This document shows positions 59,969 to 64,000 of a DNA stretch of 64,000 nt, piece by piece. Within the stretch, counting starts at the first letter, position 1, and each line of letters opens with the position of its first letter. The DNA is from Hallerella sp964397425 (GTDB taxonomy: Bacteria > Fibrobacterota > Fibrobacteria > Fibrobacterales > Fibrobacteraceae): the NCBI GenBank assembly GCA_964397425.1, contig CAYNID010000001.1, forward strand, positions 248,001-312,000, in the 5' to 3' direction. A program made the translations under genes and the position numbers. Under the pieces are notes generated by a model, which saw nothing but the letters and a program-made list of their open reading frames with translations, ran no database searches and was not told the origin of the DNA.

Positions 59969-60840
59969 GTTTTTCAAATAGCTTGGAAACCCGCATCCAA
60001 ATGGCCGGCAATCCGGTGTGCCTGGGCATGGATCCGAAAATTTCCCTGATGCCCGTCGAACGGCGCCATGGTGAAGTCAAATCCACAGAAGAAAAAATTC
60101 GCATTTTTTACATGGATATTTTGGAAGAATGTGAAAAGCGGAATGTGAAGCCGGCTGTGGTGAAACCGAACAGCGCGTTTTACGAATGCGTGAGCATTGA
60201 ATGCATGGCAGTCCTCCGGGATTTGATCCGCGCCTATTCAGAAGCGGGAATTTCTGTCGTTTTGGATGCGAAGCGCGGAGACATTGGAAAAACCAGTTCC
60301 GCTTATGCAGATGCGGCTTTCCGCATTTATGGCGCGGATGCGGTCACGGTGAACCCGTGGATGGGCCGCGATTCGGTGATGCCGTTCTTGGAACATCCTG
60401 CCGGGAAAGGCGTTTATGCGCTTCTCCGCACGAGCAATAAGGGTGCCGCCGATTTCCAGGATTTGCCCGTAGAAAACAGTTCCGCATTTTTTGCCGTGGC
60501 GCAAAAATTGTTGGAATGGGATAACGGAAATCTTGGCGCGGTTGTCGGTGCGACTCATCCCGAAGAATTAGAACGCATCGTGGCGTTCTTTGCCGAAAAG
60601 AATCACGAAATTCCATTTTTGATTCCTGGCATTTCCATTCCGGGAGTGCCCGGCGGTCAGGGCGGCGATGCGAAAACGGTGGTGAACGCCATTGCAAATG
60701 GTGGCGGAAAACGGCACTTCCATGTGTTCAACAGTTCTAGCGGCCTCAATTTCGCTTGGCAGCGGACGGGAAAAGAAGCGGAATACGCTTCTGCTTGTGT
60801 CGATGCGCTTGAATCCTTGGCGGAAGCTCTTCAGGGGTAA
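59965..60840 (+). CDS. pyrF: Orotidine 5'-phosphate decarboxylase (type 2)
   Basis: 291 residues. The catalytic charge network is in VVLDAKRGDIGKTSSAY (Lys/Asp tetrad DxKxxDI), with PNSAFYE and LRTSNKGAADFQDL as further landmarks. The length and spacing fit the longer type 2 group. It makes UMP. ATGA overlap with the upstream methyltransferase gene. Confidence 0.95.
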   Translation: MSFSNSLETRIQMAGNPVCLGMDPKISLMPVERRHGEVKSTEEKIRIFYMDILEECEKRNVKPAVVKPNSAFYECVSIECMAVLRDLIRAYSEAGISVVLDAKRGDIGKTSSAYADAAFRIYGADAVTVNPWMGRDSVMPFLEHPAGKGVYALLRTSNKGAADFQDLPVENSSAFFAVAQKLLEWDNGNLGAVVGATHPEELERIVAFFAEKNHEIPFLIPGISIPGVPGGQGGDAKTVVNAIANGGGKRHFHVFNSSSGLNFAWQRTGKEAEYASACVDALESLAEALQG

Positions 60841-60847
60841 GGCCTGA

Positions 60848-61603
60848 ATGCGTCATCTCGTTTGCATCATCCTGTCTTGCGCGTTAATCGCCTTTGCGTT
60901 TCATTTTGCCAAACCTTTGCCGCAATTGCCTCAAAGGGAAGAATTTTTGCCGAAAGCGAATTACGTCAAAGCGATTGCCGCCGGGCACAATTTGTCTGTA
61001 GCCGGACTTTTTTGGGTCCGGGGACTCATCGATTTGGGTGACAGTTACCTCACGGGAAAATCCTACGCGTGGCTTTCTCATGTGGGAAATTTGTCAACGG
61101 AACTGGATTCTCTGTTCTACACCCCATATCAAGTTGTCGGCTGCATCACAAATACAGATGAAACGGATACGACGGATTTCACGGTGATGCGCAGGGCGAT
61201 TCGGGTTTATCCTGAAGATTGGCGTTTGGCGATATATTTCGCCTTGCGGCTTTCTAATGGCCCAACGCACAACGATACGGAAGCGGCTGACATTATGCGG
61301 CGATTCGCCGACAGTCCCGATACGACCATCCCGCCCCATATCAAAACCATTTACCGCAATTTTGAACTCCGCTCCATGCAAACGGAAATGGCGATTGAAA
61401 TTTTGGTGAATGACGCTTTGAATCCGCAAAATAAAGGTCTGTTGGGAAGCCTTTACCCCAAGGCGATGCGGGTGCTGCACCGGAATGCCGTGAACGATTC
61501 GGCAGAAGTGGTGGAAATCAAATCCATTATGGAACGCTTGACGGAAAGGCAAATTTCTCCGGCGGATGCGTACCGCCGGCTGCTCGCATTAAAAAAAGAA
61601 TGA
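60848..61603 (+). CDS. Hypothetical protein with N-terminal anchor, TPR-like
   Basis: 251 residues. A hydrophobic N-terminus (CIILSCALIAFAFHFA) may be a signal anchor. The rest is helical: LPKANYVKAIAAGHNLSVAGLFWVRGLIDLG recalls a widespread class of tetratricopeptide-like envelope proteins with the pattern (F/Y)hKhhshGhxxhhADhhWhR. It begins 7 bases after pyrF. Function unknown. Confidence 0.6.
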   Translation: MRHLVCIILSCALIAFAFHFAKPLPQLPQREEFLPKANYVKAIAAGHNLSVAGLFWVRGLIDLGDSYLTGKSYAWLSHVGNLSTELDSLFYTPYQVVGCITNTDETDTTDFTVMRRAIRVYPEDWRLAIYFALRLSNGPTHNDTEAADIMRRFADSPDTTIPPHIKTIYRNFELRSMQTEMAIEILVNDALNPQNKGLLGSLYPKAMRVLHRNAVNDSAEVVEIKSIMERLTERQISPADAYRRLLALKKE

Positions 61604-61607
61604 CGGC

Positions 61608-62384
61608 TTATTTTTGAACGGCTTTGATCGCGCGTTCTCTGTTCTGGGGAAGTCCCATCAATTCAAAAGCGTTGGCGCTGCGTTTTAAAAAATCATCCGC
61701 CTGTTCGGAATTGGAACAGGCCATTCCGCGATAAAAGAGAATTGTCGCAGAAAAGAAGGGTCTTTTGGCTTGAATGGAAAATTCCAGGGCGCGCGCGTAA
61801 AGGGAGTCTGCGGAAAGGTCTTTGAAAAGGGCGGCGGCACGGGCTTTGGCGAACAGGAGTTTACCCGGAGCGTCTCCATCGAAGGCGTCTTCGGCATCGC
61901 TGAGGTGTTTTTCCGCTTGGGTGCGGTTCTCCATTCCGGCAAAGGCGATTCCCGATGCGCAAAGAATGTCTCCCCGAATCCCGTTTGGCATTTGCTTTAA
62001 AAATGCGTTTGACAGGGAATACTTGATTTCAATGACTTTGCCGTAATTTTCCCGTTCTAAGAACAAGTGCATCCAGGCGAGGTAATAGGCGGCCAGTGCG
62101 TTTGAATCCAAATCGGCTTTGCGGACTTTGTGCAGCAGGACTTCTGACGCGTCCATGTCAAGGCTTTGCGTGCGCAATTCGGCCATGGCGATTAAAATGC
62201 GGCCTTCGGAATGAAGATCGGCTTCTTTTCGGCTTTGCAACAGCGCTTTCGTGTAAAAATCTTCGGCGACGGCGAATTTTCCCGCCCGGAACGCTTTGTC
62301 TCCGTGGTAGGCTAGCGTGCCCGATTCCGCGGCAAAAAGGGGCAAGACGGCGAATGACAGCAGAATGCAGAGTTTTTTTACCAT
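61608..62384 (-). CDS. TPR-like periplasmic protein, Mla operon
   Basis: 258 residues from ATG 62384; signal peptide (LCILLSFAVLPLFA). Helical repeats: GDKAFRAGKFAVAEDFYTKALLQSR, ADLHSEGRILIAMAELRTQ, ALAAYYLAWMHLFLERENY, KHLSDAEDAFDG match the TPR spacing. ATG overlaps the end of mlaD, so likely part of the same operon. A structural or partner role in lipid transport is inference. Confidence 0.7.
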   Translation of the reverse strand: MVKKLCILLSFAVLPLFAAESGTLAYHGDKAFRAGKFAVAEDFYTKALLQSRKEADLHSEGRILIAMAELRTQSLDMDASEVLLHKVRKADLDSNALAAYYLAWMHLFLERENYGKVIEIKYSLSNAFLKQMPNGIRGDILCASGIAFAGMENRTQAEKHLSDAEDAFDGDAPGKLLFAKARAAALFKDLSADSLYARALEFSIQAKRPFFSATILFYRGMACSNSEQADDFLKRSANAFELMGLPQNRERAIKAVQK

Positions 62385-63343
62385 GCGTCCTCCGCGATGA
62401 ACGGAACGGAATCGCGTTTTGGAATGGAACGCCGGACAAGCCAAATGTTGGAGAGTCCTTCCATGAGAAGGTCTGCGTTTTGCAAAGTTTCTTCGCTGCG
62501 CGACACCATGCCGCCGACATTTCCGACGACTTGGTTCAGGGAATCCAGCGTCCCGTTCAAACGGTGGAATACATCATCGAAAGAGAGGAACACTTGGTTC
62601 ACCTGTTGAGGCGTTCCTGTCAAATCCCGCACCATGGCGTTTAGATTTTGAGTCAGCGTGTCTGTGCTATGCAAAATGCGCGGCAGGGAATTGCTCAAAT
62701 CGCCTAAGAGGACAAGACCTTCGTACGAAAAGTGGTCCAGACGGTCCAATTGCGTGTTCAATTTTTCGTAGATCATTTTGGAACCGAGGAGGGCTCCAAT
62801 CGTTGTTCCCGTATCCATGGTCAGTGCAACCAGAGTGTCTGCCGCATCGATTAAAACGGTGACTCTTTCGAGAACTTCGTTCAGGGTTTCCAAGACGGTT
62901 TCAATGTCTTGCGCCTTCCCAGCCGTGACGGTTTCTCCGTCTTCGAGCATTCGCCCCTCGCCTTTGCGGACATCGACGTTGATGACGCGCTCCGAAATCA
63001 CGTTCTGGTCGCGGATGGCGTAAATGGTCGCTTTGTCGGTAATCCAAGGCTGGAATTTTTTGCGGATGGTGAATTCCATCCGGACTTTTCCCGAGGCGTC
63101 AATTTCCATCCCCGAAACGTGCCCCACGCTGACCCCGCTGATTTGGACATCTGTTCCGGCGTGCAGGCCTTGCGCTTTTTCAAAGTTGCTGTAAAGTTTG
63201 TATTCTTCGACACCGATGACTCCGGTGGAGACCATTCGGGCGTAAAGGACTGCGCTGAAGACCATCACGGCAAACGTGATGAATACGCCGACCAAAAGAC
63301 CGGACAAATCCATCCAGTTGATTTTCCGTACGGGTTTTAACAA
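62378..63343 (-). CDS. mlaD: MlaD-family (MCE) lipid transport protein
   Basis: 321 residues. One N-terminal TM (about 14-36), then an MCE domain (about 45-125: LYSNFEKAQGLHAGTDVQISGVSVGHV, EFTIRKKFQPWIT) and a long helical C-terminus of about 180 residues (ETVLETLNEVLERV, TDTLTQNLNAMV). This longer form resembles plant/mycobacterial-type MCE proteins. It would carry phospholipids in the periplasm with MlaE/MlaF. Confidence 0.9.
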   Translation of the reverse strand: MLKPVRKINWMDLSGLLVGVFITFAVMVFSAVLYARMVSTGVIGVEEYKLYSNFEKAQGLHAGTDVQISGVSVGHVSGMEIDASGKVRMEFTIRKKFQPWITDKATIYAIRDQNVISERVINVDVRKGEGRMLEDGETVTAGKAQDIETVLETLNEVLERVTVLIDAADTLVALTMDTGTTIGALLGSKMIYEKLNTQLDRLDHFSYEGLVLLGDLSNSLPRILHSTDTLTQNLNAMVRDLTGTPQQVNQVFLSFDDVFHRLNGTLDSLNQVVGNVGGMVSRSEETLQNADLLMEGLSNIWLVRRSIPKRDSVPFIAEDAW

Positions 63344-63422
63344 AGAGCGGACTCCTTTTCCCGGAAAAATCTCCGGGGTTGTCCCAAAAATAATTTATTC
63401 TGCAGAAAAGAGGTTTTACCGG

Positions 63423-64000
63423 CTAGGTTTTGCGAAAATTGCGGAACATTTCTCTTGCAGCCGCGGAATCCGTGGAAAGCCATTCTTCGAATTTGCGCCG
63501 AGGCGTCAATTTTTTGTTTTCCAAAAAGCAAAGGTCTGCGGAAAGTTCCTTGGCGACGAGCAGGTCGTGAGTCACCAGAATCAGGGAGGTTTTGAACATC
63601 GCTTGCATGTTGTCGATGAGCGGTATCAGCGTGTTGCGGTTGTAATTGTCTAGTCCGGCTGTCGGTTCATCCATTAGGAGAAGTCTCGGGTCCATCGCCC
63701 AGGCGCGGGCGATGGCGACGCGTTTTGCCACTCCGGAACTCAGCATGTGCGGATATTTTTCCTGTTCTCCGCGGACACGCATCAAGTCCATAGCCATTCC
63801 GACTCTTTTTTCAATTTCTTCTTCGGTTCCGCGGTGATGATAATGCAGTGGCATGGAAATGTTTTCGCGGACGTTCAAATTGGAAATCAAAGCGCCGCTT
63901 TGAAAAATCAGTTCCACGCCACGGCGGGCCACTTCCAGCGGATTGTGTTGGGATTTGGGCAAATGTTCGCCGAAATAGTAAAAGTTCCCCGAATTCGGCG
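63423..64000 (-). CDS. mlaF: MlaF-type ABC ATPase (5' end outside window)
   Basis: The frame is open to the end of the window; about 192 residues are visible. Q-loop region LIFQSGALISNLNVRENISMPL, Walker B LLLMDEPTAGLD, H-loop LVTHDLLVA. The signature motif reads LSSGVAKRVAIARA rather than LSGGMxxRVxxARA. Walker A lies outside. It powers retrograde phospholipid transport with MlaE and MlaD. Confidence 0.9.
   Translation of the reverse strand, partial: PNSGNFYYFGEHLPKSQHNPLEVARRGVELIFQSGALISNLNVRENISMPLHYHHRGTEEEIEKRVGMAMDLMRVRGEQEKYPHMLSSGVAKRVAIARAWAMDPRLLLMDEPTAGLDNYNRNTLIPLIDNMQAMFKTSLILVTHDLLVAKELSADLCFLENKKLTPRRKFEEWLSTDSAAAREMFRNFRKT

Overview
The window looks like part of the chromosome of a member of the Fibrobacteres, most likely a Fibrobacter- or Hallerella-like fibre degrader. 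Reasons: two genes of the TIGR02147 family and one of the TIGR02171 family (both defined as Fibrobacter succinogenes paralogous families), a secreted GH9 glycanase with a sorting-domain-like C-terminus, a PorV/PorQ-like outer-membrane barrel, many lipoproteins with Ser-rich linkers, and an Mla/MCE and LptE outer-membrane toolkit. I see no integrase, transposase, phage cluster or CRISPR array; gene density is high and most genes are housekeeping or cell-envelope genes.

Layout. 1-8 kb: end of a metallophosphoesterase, GH9 glycanase, a HIRAN-domain protein divergent from a Ski2-like/DUF3516 helicase, and an SLC13 dicarboxylate-type transporter. 8-17 kb: TetR regulator, recF, M18 aminopeptidase, an FHA-GGDEF protein, a triple-FKBP isomerase, a PorV-like barrel carrying an inserted propeller, and queH. 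17-28.6 kb: thrS, a DUF285 fragment, murA, a GYF/RDD membrane protein, rapA, proB, a SlyD-like isomerase with a His/Cys-rich repeat tail, rsmE and a HAD phosphatase. 28.6-36.8 kb: envelope proteins (a three-domain TIGR02171 lipoprotein, an outer-membrane protein, a MORN_2 lipoprotein, membrane proteins, a serine hydrolase), tRNA-Leu and a GNAT acetyltransferase. 36.8-45.6 kb: a TIGR02147/lipoprotein pair, two paralogous Ser-rich lipoproteins, an RsmB/F-type methyltransferase, tRNA-Gln and a beta-barrel/SppA fusion. 45.7-51.8 kb: serS, lptE, a DUF2334 deacetylase-like protein, aroC, a cytochrome c and a CE2-like esterase. 51.8-55.7 kb: a transmembrane diguanylate cyclase, a lipoprotein and a second TIGR02147/lipoprotein pair. 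55.8-61.6 kb: a tightly overlapping isoprenoid/housekeeping operon (polyprenyl synthase, dxs, SpoU methyltransferase, pyrF, TPR-like protein). 61.6-64 kb: an Mla-type lipid-transport operon (mlaF partial, mlaD, TPR protein) on the minus strand.

The most interesting signals are: (i) TIGR02147 proteins twice translationally coupled to a downstream lipoprotein ending in a carbohydrate-binding-like domain, with one pair close to a membrane diguanylate cyclase whose periplasmic domain resembles that lipoprotein's C-terminus; (ii) an FHA-GGDEF protein with a destroyed catalytic motif but an intact I-site, which suggests a c-di-GMP receptor; (iii) an outer-membrane barrel fused to a complete SppA protease; (iv) a PorV-like barrel with an inserted propeller; (v) a dispersed intergenic repeat of about 140-190 bp present four times in both orientations, with its AT-rich tail always next to a gene boundary. 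All functional statements rest on motif recognition by eye; no database search was run.
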